A stretch of DNA of 53,691 bases from Candidatus Gastranaerophilales bacterium (GCA_944322865.1 CALUQJ010000004.1:1-53691), one strand, 5' to 3'; shown: positions 18,554 through 27,726, counted from the stretch's first letter. The notes: generated by a model from the sequence alone, not told the origin. A program made the numbers and translations.

Positions 18554-19653
18554 TATAAATCCTTAGACTTGTAAAATCCTATAATAGCCGCCAGAAATGC
18601 TATTGGTGGAAATGCTGCCGTAATCAGCGGCGGTAATACACCTTTTTCTGCCAGTAGGTCGAAAAACGGCAGAGTTATATAATACAAAAATATACAGCCT
18701 ATTGCAATAGTAAACCCGACAAGCCTTTGTTCCCGCGGTTTACTAAAGCCTAACAGAGTTCCCATTATTGCGAGTAATACGCAAACAAACGGGTGGAAAA
18801 ATCTTTGCAAATATTTATTCAGCATATAACGGTATTCTTCATCCAACCCTTCTCGTTTTAGAAGGTCTATATATTTTTTTAAATTAGCGTTTGTAATTTC
18901 GCGTTCTTTTTTCATTGAATAAGTCATTAAGATATAGGCATCATGCGCGGATGTACCTTCTTCCAAAATATTCATTGTAGGAATTTTTTCTATATTTGTA
19001 AAAATGCCGTCATTGTTAATCTGGTAATGGACAACATCGTTCAAAACCCATTTTTTTTCATAAGTTATACCTGTTTTGGCTGAATATATATCAGAAAGCT
19101 GATGGACATCATTATACACTTTTTTTGAAAAATCAAGAACTATTATATCCTCCATATTGTTATCTCTGAAATGAGAAATAACAACCGCCAGAGTCGGAAC
19201 ATTGTTTTTGTCTTTCTGGGTATAAATATATTGAGTGGAAGGGTGTTTTTCTCGTTTTGCGGCAGAATACGGAATAAGTTTGTCGTAAGTCACAAAGCAC
19301 ATGCCTGTCACAATAAAACTCAAGACAAGAACCGGTGCAAGAATCCTTTTAAAGGACAAACCGACTGCACGAAAAATAGTTAATTCAGAATCCTTGCTTA
19401 ACTTATCAAAAGTAAAAAGCGAGCCGAGCAGAAGTCCGACAGGAAAAGCTTTTCCAAGGATTTTAGGAAGTTCCAGAACAAGCACCCAGACGGCTTCCTT
19501 AGCGGTATATACGCCTTCGAGAGTCTTTTTAATTGTACTCAAAAGCATTTCAGGCGCTATCCATACAACGGTAAACAACAGTATTGCAACAAATGTTGTA
19601 ACTAAAACCTGATTAAATATATATTTGTCATAGATAGATATACGGAGTTTCAT
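18553..19653 (-). CDS. lptG: LptF/LptG family lipopolysaccharide export permease
   Basis: A 366-aa YjgP/YjgQ-type permease. Three membrane helices stand at the N-terminus (one near 15-35, two more within 55-125), then a periplasmic jelly-roll-like region (about 130-265), then three C-terminal helices. It overlaps lptB by one base, so the two form the ATPase-permease core that extracts lipopolysaccharide or a related lipid. A second family member lies at 29252-30376 and could be its partner. Which is LptF and which LptG cannot be settled from sequence alone; the symbol is tentative. Confidence 0.87.
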   Translation of the reverse strand: MKLRISIYDKYIFNQVLVTTFVAILLFTVVWIAPEMLLSTIKKTLEGVYTAKEAVWVLVLELPKILGKAFPVGLLLGSLFTFDKLSKDSELTIFRAVGLSFKRILAPVLVLSFIVTGMCFVTYDKLIPYSAAKREKHPSTQYIYTQKDKNNVPTLAVVISHFRDNNMEDIIVLDFSKKVYNDVHQLSDIYSAKTGITYEKKWVLNDVVHYQINNDGIFTNIEKIPTMNILEEGTSAHDAYILMTYSMKKEREITNANLKKYIDLLKREGLDEEYRYMLNKYLQRFFHPFVCVLLAIMGTLLGFSKPREQRLVGFTIAIGCIFLYYITLPFFDLLAEKGVLPPLITAAFPPIAFLAAIIGFYKSKDL

Positions 19654-20378
19654 TACAGTGCAAAATCCTTTCCGAGATAAAATTCTTTAGCAACCGGATC
19701 AACAGCAACTTCTTCGCTGCGACCTTGAATTTTAATTTTTCCGTCAAATATGACATAAGCACGGTCAGTAATAGAAAGTGTTGCTTTAGGGTTGTGGTCT
19801 GTGATTAGAACTCCTAAACCTTTATCTTCCGAAAGTTTACGAATATTATCTTTAATTTCTCCTATAGCAATAGGGTCAATACCTGTAAAAGGTTCATCAA
19901 GAAGGATAAAGTCCGGACTTGCAGCAAGCGCTCTTGCCAGTTCTACCCTTCTTCGTTCACCGCCGGACAGGGAAACGGCGGAATAGTTTCGTAATCTTGT
20001 CACACCAAATTCATCCAGCAATTCTTCAAGTTTCCTTTTCTTTTCATTTTCAGTCAACTTGTCATTCATCTGCAAAACTAATTTAATATTATCTTCAACG
20101 GTCAATTTTCTGAAAATAGAGGCTTCTTGCGGCAGATAGCCTATACCGGCTTTTGCACGAATATTCATCGGCCAAGATGAGATATCCTGTCCGTCAAGCA
20201 AAATCTGTCCTTTGTTAGGCTTAACAAGACCTACAACCATATAAAACGTAGTTGTTTTTCCGGCGCCGTTCGGTCCTAAAAGACAGACTACTTCACCTTT
20301 ATTAACGTAGAACGAAACATCATTTACAACGCTTCTGTCACCGTAAATCTTTATTAAATTTTTCGCATCTATTCTCAT
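19653..20378 (-). CDS. lptB: Lipopolysaccharide export ABC ATPase
   Basis: A 241-aa ABC ATPase, the standard LptB length. Walker A is GPNGAGKTTTFY, the Q-loop region reads GYLPQEASIFRKL, the signature is SLSGGERRRVE and Walker B is DFILLDEPF; the switch histidine lies in LITDHN. GYLPQEASIFRKLTVEDN is highly specific for LptB. The ATG at 20378 is chosen because GAGGGGAT precedes it and because an earlier in-frame start at 20432 would fall upstream of the promoter at 20404-20432. It powers lipid export with the two LptF/G permeases. Confidence 0.95.
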   Translation of the reverse strand: MRIDAKNLIKIYGDRSVVNDVSFYVNKGEVVCLLGPNGAGKTTTFYMVVGLVKPNKGQILLDGQDISSWPMNIRAKAGIGYLPQEASIFRKLTVEDNIKLVLQMNDKLTENEKKRKLEELLDEFGVTRLRNYSAVSLSGGERRRVELARALAASPDFILLDEPFTGIDPIAIGEIKDNIRKLSEDKGLGVLITDHNPKATLSITDRAYVIFDGKIKIQGRSEEVAVDPVAKEFYLGKDFAL

Positions 20379-20403
20379 CTTATATCCCCTCTGTTTACAT
20401 AAC

Positions 20404-20432
20404 ATTCTATCCGAAAAAACGCAGGTGTGCAA
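20404..20432 (-). promoter_or_regulatory. Promoter of the lptB operon
   Basis: Minus-strand TTGCAC (20432-20427), a 17-base spacer and TAGAAT (20409-20404). The -10 matches that of the atp promoter. It fixes the lptB start at 20378. Confidence 0.6.
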
Positions 20433-20450
20433 GCCGATATGAATTTTTTG

Positions 20451-20459
20451 TGATATTAT
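20451..20459 (+). promoter_or_regulatory. Extended -10 promoter of trpS
   Basis: TGATATTAT fits an extended -10 element. Transcription would start about 17 bases before the trpS ATG, just upstream of its GAGGAGG site. No good -35 is seen. Confidence 0.4.
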
Positions 20460-20482
20460 AGAGAGGAAAGAGGAGGAAAGCT

Positions 20483-21484
20483 ATGACAGAAAGAATAGTA
20501 TCAGGTATGAGATCAACCGGAAAATTACACTTAGGGCACTATCTTGGTGTAATACAAAACTGGGTTAAACTGCAAAAGGAATATGAAAGTTTCTTTTTTG
20601 TAGCTGATTGGCATGCCCTGACAACTAAATATGACAATACGGCTAACCTCAAACAGGATGTAAAAGATGTTGTAATTGACTGGCTTGCATGCGGTATTGA
20701 TCCGAATATTTCAACTATTTATGTTCAATCGCATGTGCCGGAAATTGCAGAGTTAAATATATATTTAAGTATGATTACACCTCAAAACTGGGTAGAACGC
20801 GATCCAACCCTGAAAGATATGGCAAAAATTCTCAGGACTAAAGAGGGCGCAAATTCTCAGGTAAGCTATGGTTTATTGGGATATCCGGTTTTGATGAGCT
20901 CTGATATTATGATGTTTAATGCAACGGCTGTGCCTGTTGGGATTGATCAGGTTGCGCATCTGGAGTTTACGCGTGATGTGGCAAGAAGATTTAATAACAT
21001 CTACAAAACAGAGTTCTTTAAAGAAGCAAAACCGCTTTTGAATGAATGTTCTCTAATATGCGGGCTTGACGGTAACAAAATGGGTAAATCTTTTAATAAT
21101 GATATAAAAATCTCCGATACCGCTGAAGAAACAGCTAAAAAGATAATGACCGCCATTACAGACAGAAGCCGTCTGAGAAAAACCGATTTAGGGCATCCTG
21201 ATCAGTGTGAAGTAGCATTCAAATACTGGGAAATATTCGGTACTCCAGAACAGATACAAAAAGTCAAAACAGAATGCGAACAAGGACTGCGCGGCTGTGC
21301 TGATTGTAAACGTGAACTTGCGGCGGTTATTAATGAATACTTTGCGCCTATCAGGGAAAAACGCAGATATTATGAAGAACATCCGGAAGAAGTTACGGAA
21401 ATTATTAATGACGGCTCTGCAAAAGCCAGACAAGAAGCACAAAAAGTCTTAAAAGAAGTCCGTAAAATTGTCGGGATGTATTAA
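20483..21484 (+). CDS. trpS: Tryptophan-tRNA ligase
   Basis: A 333-aa class I synthetase charging tRNA-Trp. The HIGH-type motif is HLGH (residues 16-19, in TGKLHLGHYLG) and the KMSKS-type motif reads KMGKS (about 196-200, in GLDGNKMGKSFNN). PVGIDQVAHLEFTRD is the tryptophan and ATP binding region. GAGGAGG precedes the ATG. The length fits the bacterial enzyme. It is single, with a hairpin terminator behind it. Confidence 0.97.
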   Translation: MTERIVSGMRSTGKLHLGHYLGVIQNWVKLQKEYESFFFVADWHALTTKYDNTANLKQDVKDVVIDWLACGIDPNISTIYVQSHVPEIAELNIYLSMITPQNWVERDPTLKDMAKILRTKEGANSQVSYGLLGYPVLMSSDIMMFNATAVPVGIDQVAHLEFTRDVARRFNNIYKTEFFKEAKPLLNECSLICGLDGNKMGKSFNNDIKISDTAEETAKKIMTAITDRSRLRKTDLGHPDQCEVAFKYWEIFGTPEQIQKVKTECEQGLRGCADCKRELAAVINEYFAPIREKRRYYEEHPEEVTEIINDGSAKARQEAQKVLKEVRKIVGMY

Positions 21485-21495
21485 GATTAAGGACA

Positions 21496-21526
21496 ACGCA
21501 AGTGGTTAAACCGTTTGCGTAGTTTT
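21496..21526 (+). terminator. Terminator of trpS
   Basis: ACGCAA pairs with TTGCGT around an inner GGTT/AACC stem, with two G-T pairs between (21496-21520), then AGTTTTATT. It sits between the convergent trpS and helicase genes. Confidence 0.5.
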
Positions 21527-24500
21527 ATTCAACAGCAAGAACTCTGTCAAGACAGACTTTCGGTGAATATTGCCATTCACGGAAGGTTATTCGCTTAACC
21601 TTAAATCCGCAGCGTTCAAGTATTGCCTGTTTTTTCATATTAGTCATATGATAGAGTTTTTGGCTATCTTCTACACCGTCAACTTCTATGATAAATTTAT
21701 TATCGACAAGTAAATCAGCACTCAAACCGGCTATTTCAACACCTGTCTGTACATTGTGTCCAAGCTCGCGGATTTGACCTGCAATTTCCCGTTCAAGTGA
21801 ATTTTTATAAATATTTTCATCTATTTCACCTGATATTCCGGCATTGCGGCGGTTCTGGTATTCCTGAATAAATGAAATATAATTTCTGAAATGCCCTTCA
21901 GGAAGTTCTCGCGGATTACGTGAGATGAAATTGATAACCTTATTACGTCCGCGTGTAATCGCAACATTAAAAAGATTTGATTTTTGCAAGAATATAAGGC
22001 TTTGGGTATAACTGTTATCCGCTACTGCCCATGAGATAAGCATTATATCTCGTTCATCACCTTGGAAGGTGTGTGCTGTACCTATTTCTATCTGGTGTTT
22101 TCTTATCATGTGATCAGATAAGACTTTAGCTACAGAAATTTTTAACTGTTCAACCTGCGCCCTGAACGGTGAAATTATACCGATAGAAACCGGATTTTCA
22201 GGGTTCTGGCGTTCGTCTTCCACGACTATTTCATAAAGCCGTTTAACGACAGCTTCTATTTCCGGCATGTTACGGGTTGCGTCAAAATCGACCTTGCCGT
22301 CAGGAACTTCTACAAGTTCAAGTACATTTTCGTCCGGTCTATCTTTGCGCATAACACGGATTCTGTCGTTGTAAAATTCGTGGTTAGAAAAGTTGATTAT
22401 TGGCGGCAGACTTCTAAAATGCTCGTCCAGCATAACGCTGTTCATAGAATAGTAATCTGCAAGATCGAACATGGAATTTGTTCTGAAACGCCACATAAGC
22501 TGGTATTTGTCTGGGATACCGTACTGGCTTAAAAATGATTGTTCTTTTGCTTTTTCAAGAAAAGACAAATGCGGTAATTGCTTGTCATCACCTACTATTA
22601 CAGCACGTTTTGCACGGAACATTATAGGGAAACAGCTTGCTATATCGCATTGAGAGGCTTCATCAATAATCGCCACATCAAACATCCCCGGTTTTAGCGG
22701 TAAAGAATCTGAAACGGCATAAGTTGTAACACACCAGCATGGAAAAGCTTCCAAAAGCGGCTTAAAGTCCTCTTCTTCCAGAATATTGGTTTGCAGTCGC
22801 TTGCGGGAAGTTACAAGTGATTTTGCATGTATTTTCAGGCGCCGGCGCTTGTTTTCGTCACGCAAAAGCGCTTTTAGAGCTTCACGGCGTTTGTTCTTTA
22901 AAATATTTTTGGCAAGTGTACCCTGTTTCTTTTTCATTTGGCGGATTTGTTCTGTCAAAATATGCAGGTTGCCGTTTTTCTGAATATCAGATTCAATTTT
23001 ATTGAGCCTGAATTGCATTTCAGCAAGTTCCAGTTCTGTTCTAAGTCTGTTTATATTCTCTAAATTTACCTCAAAATCTTTTGATTTAAGAATTTTTTTC
23101 AGTTGATTTAAACTTGTGAAATTCGCAATGTTTGCAAAGAAACCGGATTTTGCCATGTTTTTTTCAAGAGTTTTAAGGATAAGCGCAACAGTTTCAATTT
23201 CAACGCGATTTAGAGAAGATTGGATAAATTGCATTTTACCTGTTGTTTTTTTGTTTTCAAGAAATTCAAGATCCAGATCATGCCAGTCTTGCTCAAGTTT
23301 AATTATTTTTTCGCATTTGTTTTCATAGTCTTTTAGAAGATTCAGATGATCTTTCATATCTTTTGTGTCTACAAGCAGAATATTTTCTACATCGCTGTCC
23401 AGATCTTCGTTGTTTGCAATAAGGTTATTCAAATCGTTGCTGAGCTGGCGTTGGTAATTCAGCCTTCCTGCACGGAGCGCCATATGCTTTGCGCCTAAAT
23501 CGTTCAGTCTGTCTGCCACAACATCAACGGCTTTGTCCATACGGGAAGCAACAAGAACGGTTTTGCCGTTTGCAACAAGGTGTGCAACAAGATTCACGAT
23601 CGTCTGGGATTTACCTGTTCCTGGAGGTCCTTGTACCGCAATAAATTTTGTATTATCTATGTTTTTTATTACCTGCTGCTGGCTGTCGCTTAATGAAAGC
23701 GGTGTGATCGGATAAAAATCAGTTATTTTTTTCAAATCCTGAACAGGTACTGATTTCTCTTTTGACTGCGCGTATTCTTCATTAATTATATTAAGAGCTG
23801 TTTCACGGTATACTCCGCTCGGTTTTTCGGCTATCTGCATTAACTCATGCAAAACCCCTGCTGTGACAGCCGGACGTTTAGTCAAAATTATGGCGCTTTG
23901 ATAAGTGACTGAAATTTTTTCCAGTTTAAGCGATTGTTTTTGGGTATTTTCTTCTTCCTCAATAACATCATCAATATTGTCGCCGTCGATTTTTTCTTTA
24001 TAAAAATCTTTTGTTGCTTTGGAGATATTATCTTCTTCTGAATAATCTGCTTTATTTGTACTTATTTCTATTTCAGGAACAAGTGATTTGAGAGTTGTTA
24101 AGAAGATGCTCAGTTTTTCATCAGTAATCGGCAGATCAGGAACAACATCCAGAATACCTTCAAGCAGTAAATCAACTTCATCTTCATCATCGTTTTTTCG
24201 CATAAGCGCTGCCAGCGCCCCTGTGTTGAGCGACAAAACCTCATCCAACGGAATGCAGTTGATATTTACGCCGTTGCGCTCAAGTTTGCAAGGCATATAT
24301 AAAAGAGGGGTTAAAAATTCATTTTGTTTTTTTGTTTTAGAACTTTTGCCGACAAGAAAAAGATAACCATAAATCAGATATTTATCTTTTTGCCCTAATT
24401 CACTTTGAATCATTAATTCTGTAAGTTTCGGGTTGCTGCCGTCAAGCGCAATATATTCCTGAAAATTAGTAAAAAGCTGTTCTTCACCCGGTAAGAAAAT

Positions 24501-24647
24501 CCATTTGTTATCCTTGTCGCCTTTGAGGTTACGGAAGGTAGAACTTTTTACTTCTTCCCGCACACAATCGTGAAGATACTGGCTTAATTTTTTTATAAAA
24601 CTGTTATTAAATGCTGAATTAATGGCTTTGCCTGCTTCTTGAAGCAT
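21525..24647 (-). CDS. SF1 helicase (DNA2/UPF1-like) with C-terminal nuclease domain
   Basis: A 1040-aa protein. The N-terminal ~300 residues are of unknown type. Then come helicase motifs: Walker A QGPPGTGKSQTIV (about 337-349), a long coiled-coil insertion (about 430-620), Walker B VAIIDEASQCD (about 655), GDDKQLPHLSFL, EHFRSLPPIINFSNHEFYND, GTAHTFQGDERDIMLISWAV (about 850) and VAITRGRN. The last ~90 residues (EREIAGQIRELGHNVQ, then SADLLVDNKFIIEVDG) match a Vsr/DUF559-type PD-(D/E)xK nuclease fold with its D...ExD residues. Such helicase-nuclease fusions occur in repair and in phage defence; nothing beside it decides which. AAGGAG precedes the ATG. Confidence 0.9.
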   Translation of the reverse strand: MLQEAGKAINSAFNNSFIKKLSQYLHDCVREEVKSSTFRNLKGDKDNKWIFLPGEEQLFTNFQEYIALDGSNPKLTELMIQSELGQKDKYLIYGYLFLVGKSSKTKKQNEFLTPLLYMPCKLERNGVNINCIPLDEVLSLNTGALAALMRKNDDEDEVDLLLEGILDVVPDLPITDEKLSIFLTTLKSLVPEIEISTNKADYSEEDNISKATKDFYKEKIDGDNIDDVIEEEENTQKQSLKLEKISVTYQSAIILTKRPAVTAGVLHELMQIAEKPSGVYRETALNIINEEYAQSKEKSVPVQDLKKITDFYPITPLSLSDSQQQVIKNIDNTKFIAVQGPPGTGKSQTIVNLVAHLVANGKTVLVASRMDKAVDVVADRLNDLGAKHMALRAGRLNYQRQLSNDLNNLIANNEDLDSDVENILLVDTKDMKDHLNLLKDYENKCEKIIKLEQDWHDLDLEFLENKKTTGKMQFIQSSLNRVEIETVALILKTLEKNMAKSGFFANIANFTSLNQLKKILKSKDFEVNLENINRLRTELELAEMQFRLNKIESDIQKNGNLHILTEQIRQMKKKQGTLAKNILKNKRREALKALLRDENKRRRLKIHAKSLVTSRKRLQTNILEEEDFKPLLEAFPCWCVTTYAVSDSLPLKPGMFDVAIIDEASQCDIASCFPIMFRAKRAVIVGDDKQLPHLSFLEKAKEQSFLSQYGIPDKYQLMWRFRTNSMFDLADYYSMNSVMLDEHFRSLPPIINFSNHEFYNDRIRVMRKDRPDENVLELVEVPDGKVDFDATRNMPEIEAVVKRLYEIVVEDERQNPENPVSIGIISPFRAQVEQLKISVAKVLSDHMIRKHQIEIGTAHTFQGDERDIMLISWAVADNSYTQSLIFLQKSNLFNVAITRGRNKVINFISRNPRELPEGHFRNYISFIQEYQNRRNAGISGEIDENIYKNSLEREIAGQIRELGHNVQTGVEIAGLSADLLVDNKFIIEVDGVEDSQKLYHMTNMKKQAILERCGFKVKRITFREWQYSPKVCLDRVLAVE

Positions 24648-24664
24648 GATTTCTCCTTTATAAC

Positions 24665-24693
24665 TTGTCTGTATGTTTATTTTACGCTAATAT
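24665..24693 (+). promoter_or_regulatory. Promoter of cca, leaderless type
   Basis: TTGTCT (24665-24670), a 17-base spacer and TAATAT (24688-24693), then six bases and the ATG at 24700. There is no Shine-Dalgarno sequence, so the first transcribed base is expected at or next to the start codon. Confidence 0.6.
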
Positions 24694-24699
24694 TAACAC

Positions 24700-25806
24700 A
24701 TGGACATCATCAAAATAAACGATACATCAAATAAACTATATTTTATAGGCGGGATAGTCAGAGATTTTTTGCTTAACCGTGAATGTCTGGATGTGGATAT
24801 AACTTATGTAGGAAATGCTATAGATTATTGCGCAAGATTCGGAAAAGTTTTACAGGTTAATCCTGATTTTGGTACGATAAAAGTCCTGGTTGACGGTCGC
24901 GAGGTGGATTTTGCTTCTACCAGAACTGAAAAATATGAAAAAAAAGGACATCTGCCGCAGGTTGATAAACTCGGAGTATCTTTAAAAGAAGATGTTTTGC
25001 GCCGTGATTTTACTGTGAATGCTCTTGCAATGTCCGTTTCTACGGGTGAAATTGTGAATTATACCGGCGGGGTTGAGGATTTACATAATGGCATATTGCG
25101 GGTTTTGCATGACGGAAGTTTTATTGATGACCCGACAAGAATAATCCGCGGGTTGAAATTTGCCATGCGTTTCGGATTTGAACTTGATGAACATACAAAA
25201 AAATTGCAGGATGATTATCTTGCTAATATTAATTATGACATGAGTTATTCACGGGTTAAAAAAGAACTCACGGAAACTTTTGGCTGTAAAGGACAAATGG
25301 AACACGGTTTGCAGTGGGCATACGAGCGATTTATTAATGACGATATTTACAAAATTGTAACGCCCCAAAAAGTTAACCTGCCTGCTGTGAATATAGAAAA
25401 ACTTGTTAATGATTACCCTGTTGAATATAGCTGGCTTGTTTTTGCCGGAACACTTGGAGATTTATCCCGTCTGCCGTTAACAAAAATTGAACAAAAAATC
25501 CTTGATGATTTACCGTCAAAAGATTTGACAACTGATTTCGAGATTTACAAAGCATTTGAAAATCTTCGTATGGAAACAGTTCTGTTATATGGAATTTTGC
25601 ATAATGAAAAGACCGCGCGGCATTATCTAGACGATTTACAACAAATAAAACTAACTCTGACTGGTGCGGATTTGAAAAATCTTGGTTTTGCCCCATCTCC
25701 TGCGTATTCAAAATGTTTTGACTATATTCTGGCAGAAAAACTTAAAAATCCAGATTTGACTAAACACGAAGAATTACAGATCGCCAAAAGATTTTTTCAA
25801 AATTAA
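24700..25806 (+). CDS. cca: CCA-adding enzyme / poly(A) polymerase family protein
   Basis: A 368-aa class II nucleotidyltransferase. GGIVRDFLL (17-25) and the catalytic D31 and D33 (LDVDITYVG) lie in the head; RRDFTVNALAMS and DDPTRIIRGLKFAMRFGF form the neck that selects nucleotides. It maintains the CCA end of tRNAs or, less likely here, adds A tails. The C-terminal body is poorly conserved, and no HD phosphohydrolase domain is seen. The short class II length fits a bacterial CCA- or A-adding enzyme. Its stop overlaps the convergent downstream gene by 4 bases. Confidence 0.9.
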   Translation: MDIIKINDTSNKLYFIGGIVRDFLLNRECLDVDITYVGNAIDYCARFGKVLQVNPDFGTIKVLVDGREVDFASTRTEKYEKKGHLPQVDKLGVSLKEDVLRRDFTVNALAMSVSTGEIVNYTGGVEDLHNGILRVLHDGSFIDDPTRIIRGLKFAMRFGFELDEHTKKLQDDYLANINYDMSYSRVKKELTETFGCKGQMEHGLQWAYERFINDDIYKIVTPQKVNLPAVNIEKLVNDYPVEYSWLVFAGTLGDLSRLPLTKIEQKILDDLPSKDLTTDFEIYKAFENLRMETVLLYGILHNEKTARHYLDDLQQIKLTLTGADLKNLGFAPSPAYSKCFDYILAEKLKNPDLTKHEELQIAKRFFQN

Positions 25807-26909
25807 CGCTGAATATTTGAATTTATTTGTTCGTAAAATTTTTGTTTTTCTTTTTGGATGAGTTCATTTATTGTTTTATTAGCCTTTGCCTGAGATTTTA
25901 GTGTTCTGTCAATAATTCGCGGACTGACAGTTGTTTTATCCTCAGCCAGATGTTTCGCTAATCTGTCGGTATATTTTTTTATTGCAATATTAGCATCCTG
26001 CAATAACTTTTGGTAAGTTTGATTTATTTCACTTTTCGATAAAATATTATCTTCATAATCTATATTTTCATCAATAAATTTATCCATTTCTTCAACAACT
26101 TTACGGTTATTGTCTGAGGATTTCCCGTCAAATCTTTGAATTTCGCCGTTCAGCGCCTCAACCTGCTCAAGCAATTTAAAAGAAGGCTGACTTTTTTCCT
26201 TATAAGCTTTTAAAATATCATCTGATTTTTTACATATTGCAACAGCGTCAGGATATCCGGAAACTAACGCAAGCATTACTGCTGTCAGGTTTTTATCATC
26301 CAACTCTTTTATTTTTTGCGAAAATTCAGGTAAATTGTGTGAATTTATCAGATCTAATTCGTCTGACATTTCATTTTTTGTATTCTGTATAGTGTCATAG
26401 AGCGGCTGCAATTTAGAAAATTCATCTGTATCACGATAAACTTTTGCACGGCTTTTTTCTATTGTTTTAAGGATTTGAGGGGTAGAATAATAAGAACTGT
26501 TTTTAACAAATTTTTCGGTTGTTTCAAATTCTTTTATGTTCTTTTGATATTTTTCATACGGTTCTGTTCTTTTATCAGCCTTTTTAAAAACCGGCTGTTC
26601 ATTAGCTTCAAATTTTTTATTCATTAATTCTGTTTCGGATGTTCTGATGAGTTTTAATTTTTCCTGAGTATCATAACCGATTTTACCTATAATATTGAAT
26701 TTTTCTTTAATCATTTCTTTGTAAGGTTTGATTTTATTTTCTATCTCATCCTGCATTTCATTAATTTGTAGATCAAGAATTGAATAAGACTGGAAAGTAT
26801 CATTTGCATCATCTGCCGTAAATTGCGGCTTAAATGCATTTTGCCGGTTTATTGTGTTTGTATTGGCGTTGTTTGTAAAAAATCTTGTTACGACAGGTAA
26901 TATTCTCAT
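25803..26909 (-). CDS. Coiled-coil protein of unknown function
   Basis: A 368-aa highly charged, mostly helical protein. It has no signal peptide and no clear membrane segment. The N-terminus (about 1-40) is Asn-rich and ends in NAFKPQFTADDANDTF, a segment resembling the F-x-G tags of other proteins in this window. From about 45 onward, heptad-like patterns continue to the end (for example LLEQVEALNGEIQRFDG). AAGGAG lies 8 bases before the ATG. It is transcribed alone, tail to tail with cca. I recognise no family. Confidence 0.75.
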   Translation of the reverse strand: MRILPVVTRFFTNNANTNTINRQNAFKPQFTADDANDTFQSYSILDLQINEMQDEIENKIKPYKEMIKEKFNIIGKIGYDTQEKLKLIRTSETELMNKKFEANEQPVFKKADKRTEPYEKYQKNIKEFETTEKFVKNSSYYSTPQILKTIEKSRAKVYRDTDEFSKLQPLYDTIQNTKNEMSDELDLINSHNLPEFSQKIKELDDKNLTAVMLALVSGYPDAVAICKKSDDILKAYKEKSQPSFKLLEQVEALNGEIQRFDGKSSDNNRKVVEEMDKFIDENIDYEDNILSKSEINQTYQKLLQDANIAIKKYTDRLAKHLAEDKTTVSPRIIDRTLKSQAKANKTINELIQKEKQKFYEQINSNIQR

Positions 26910-26952
26910 TAATATATCTCCTTAGATATTCAGGTGTGATTTATAAAACATG

Positions 26953-27270
26953 TCAACATTTTTTTTTGCCACCGGATTTAATGACAATGTAATTCTTTTT
27001 TATTTCTTCCTGAAAAGAATGCGGCAACTGATCAAATTCAAAAATATCAATACAAAAAGGAATGTTGCTTTCTGAAAATAATTCTCTTAGATGTCCAATA
27101 TTCACATTTTTGGTGTGGAAATCTTTAACAACCAGATCTAAATCACTTCCTTCGTGAGCAGAACCGTCAATGCGGCTTCCGTAAGCCCAAACTTCTGCCT
27201 TTGGACAGTAGCTGTCAAAAATATCCAAAAGCATTTTTAGGTGTTCCGGTTTAATAAACAAATTACTCAT
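26953..27270 (-). CDS. mntA: MNT-type nucleotidyltransferase antitoxin
   Basis: A 105-aa minimal nucleotidyltransferase. G31-S32, then ten residues, then D43-x-D45 (YGSRIDGSAHEGSDLDLVV) is exactly the GSX10DXD motif of MNT antitoxins. In characterised HEPN/MNT pairs this enzyme inactivates the HEPN toxin by adding AMP to a tyrosine. Its start lies inside the end of the HEPN gene (8-base overlap), so the two are co-translated. As an alternative, such pairs were first described as a nucleotidyltransferase with a substrate-binding subunit. Confidence 0.9.
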   Translation of the reverse strand: MSNLFIKPEHLKMLLDIFDSYCPKAEVWAYGSRIDGSAHEGSDLDLVVKDFHTKNVNIGHLRELFSESNIPFCIDIFEFDQLPHSFQEEIKKNYIVIKSGGKKKC

Positions 27271-27676
27271 TTTCTATAATATCCTTGAGGTGATTAACAT
27301 CTTTAATAAAATCATCAATAAGAGAAAGTGTTTCTTCCGCAAATGCACGACCGTAATCGTGAGCTGTATTATTTCTGTTATCTCTGTATTTAAACCAGCG
27401 TCCAACTTCATCCTCAGTTAACAGAGAATACTTAAAAGCGTGCCTGAATAAATCCTTAAATGTCAATTGGTCAACAGATTTTTTAGTTGCAAAAAACGGT
27501 GTTAATTTTTTACGAAGAAGTTTACCACTCTGCTCCAAAGTCATTTCAAAACTTTTAACAAGTGAATTACGGTACATTTCATAATCCACAGACCCCTCGT
27601 CTACTGTGTTTATAAGTGAATATGATTTAAGTAAAGTTTCAATACATTTTTCTAGATATTCCGTATTAATTGTCAT
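27263..27676 (-). CDS. hepT: HEPN-domain toxin of a type VII toxin-antitoxin pair
   Basis: A 137-aa all-helical protein of the HI0074/HEPN family. R101, then four residues, then H106-x-Y108 (YRDNRNNTAHDYG) is the RX4HXY signature: R and H are the RNase residues and Y is the target of AMP addition by the partner. The ATG at 27676 has TTGGAG upstream, so an earlier in-frame start at 27721, which lies inside the gatA terminator, is rejected. It begins only 50 bases after gatA, so expression may depend on read-through or a promoter inside gatA. Confidence 0.88.
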   Translation of the reverse strand: MTINTEYLEKCIETLLKSYSLINTVDEGSVDYEMYRNSLVKSFEMTLEQSGKLLRKKLTPFFATKKSVDQLTFKDLFRHAFKYSLLTEDEVGRWFKYRDNRNNTAHDYGRAFAEETLSLIDDFIKDVNHLKDIIENE

Positions 27677-27696
27677 ATATACTCCAATTGTAAAAA

Positions 27697-27721
27697 GTGC
27701 GGGTAGAAAATCTACCCGCAC
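27697..27721 (-). terminator. Terminator of gatA
   Basis: A perfect 11-bp stem (GTGCGGGTAGA with TCTACCCGCAC) and a 3-base loop, starting 5 bases past the gatA stop. On the minus strand TTTTT follows. It lies directly before the HEPN gene. Confidence 0.85.
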
Positions 27722-27726
27722 AAAAA

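Noticed and set aside
20379-20432. An 18-residue N-terminal extension of LptB from an upstream start
   Set aside because: It would begin upstream of the likely transcription start and lacks a ribosome binding site, while the ATG at 20378 has one and gives the usual family length.
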